Shown here in pieces: positions 6,442 to 6,772 of a DNA stretch of 6,772 nucleotides; the stretch's first letter is position 1, and each line of letters starts with the position of its first letter. The stretch covers positions 1 to 6,772 of the forward strand of contig JAQVOT010000061.1 in assembly GCA_028702415.1 (NCBI GenBank), given 5' to 3'. The notes under the pieces were generated by a model. That model was not told the origin of the DNA. It worked only from the letters and a program-made list of their open reading frames with translations, and did no database searches. The position numbers and the translations under genes are program-made. This DNA comes from Eubacteriales bacterium (GTDB lineage: Bacteria > Bacillota > Clostridia > Peptostreptococcales > Anaerovoracaceae).

Positions 6442-6772
6442 TTAAAGTGCTGCTATAATCGCTTCGTAGAATTCATCGAAATCGTCAAATGCAGGGTATT
6501 GCGGATAATCCTTCTTGATCTGATCAGTTGATCTGAACAGGAACCCCGCCTTGCTGGCCTGAATCATTTCCAGGTCGTTGAAGCTGTCTCCGGCTGCGAT
6601 CGTATCGTAGCCTATTGACTGCAGCGCTCTCACTGTTGAGAGCTTTGATCTCTCTATTCTCATTATATGCTTTGTTACCATGCCTTCCTCGGATATTTCC
6701 AGGGTGTTGCACATGACCAGCGGCCATCCCAGCTTCTCCATAAGGGGTTTGGCAAACTGTTCAAAGGTATCA
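6442..6772 (-). CDS. thrH: ThrH-like HAD phosphatase (phosphoserine phosphatase/homoserine phosphotransferase), 5' part missing
   Basis: Only the last 109 codons are present, with the frame open to the right edge; the family is about 205 residues, so about half is seen. The fragment starts with DTFEQFAKPLMEKLGWP, which aligns by eye with the SDTFYEFSQPLMRQLGFP segment of Pseudomonas ThrH after HAD motif II. Next comes CNTLEISEEG, then a lysine in RIERSKLSTV as the likely HAD motif III lysine, and GDSFNDLEM, the metal-binding GDxxxD motif IV. ThrH enzymes dephosphorylate phosphoserine and can transfer the phosphate to homoserine, linking serine and threonine metabolism in the cytoplasm. The catalytic DxD motif I is outside the window and could not be checked. 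The gene ends with TAA just before a strong terminator, so it is a separate transcription unit from the repair genes. A different C1-type HAD phosphatase remains possible. Confidence 0.85.
   Translation of the reverse strand, partial: DTFEQFAKPLMEKLGWPLVMCNTLEISEEGMVTKHIMRIERSKLSTVRALQSIGYDTIAAGDSFNDLEMIQASKAGFLFRSTDQIKKDYPQYPAFDDFDEFYEAIIAAL

Overview
The window looks like chromosomal DNA of a Bacillota (Firmicutes) bacterium, most likely a clostridial anaerobe. This is inferred from three things: a Gram-positive-type LexA box (GAAC-N4-GTTC) inside a perfect sigma-A promoter, a Y-family polymerase of the YolD-associated Firmicutes type, and strong AGGAGG-like ribosome binding sites with some TTG/GTG starts. 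G+C is moderate. I cannot name a species. All recognised genes lie on the minus strand, so the biological order runs from the right edge of the window to the left.

Right edge (6442-6772): the last 109 codons of a ThrH-like HAD phosphatase/phosphotransferase, closed by a strong intrinsic terminator (6400-6430). Next is a compact control region (about 6290-6370): a TTGACA-N17-TATAAT promoter whose spacer contains the palindromic LexA box, followed by an A-rich leader with three perfect 10-base repeats at an 11-base period.

From that promoter a tightly packed five-gene cluster reads leftward: a Y-family translesion DNA polymerase; a 59-codon YolD-like protein overlapping it by 11 nt; yhbY (RNA-binding ribosome assembly factor), whose ATG overlaps the yolD-like stop as ATGA; uvrB, 7 nt after yhbY; and uvrA, 7 nt after uvrB, which runs off the left edge after 812 codons. 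No terminator is visible between these genes. The simplest reading is one LexA-controlled DNA-damage operon joining lesion bypass (polymerase plus YolD) with nucleotide excision repair (UvrB, UvrA), with a ribosome-associated gene embedded in the middle. A possible extended -10 element (4776-4784) in the 3' end of the yolD-like gene could give yhbY-uvrB-uvrA some damage-independent expression.

The points most worth a second look are the operon architecture itself, the minimal YolD-like gene, the tandem leader repeats, and a UvrA whose C-terminal zinc module has Tyr746 where a cysteine ligand is expected. No mobile element, RNA gene or CRISPR array was seen.
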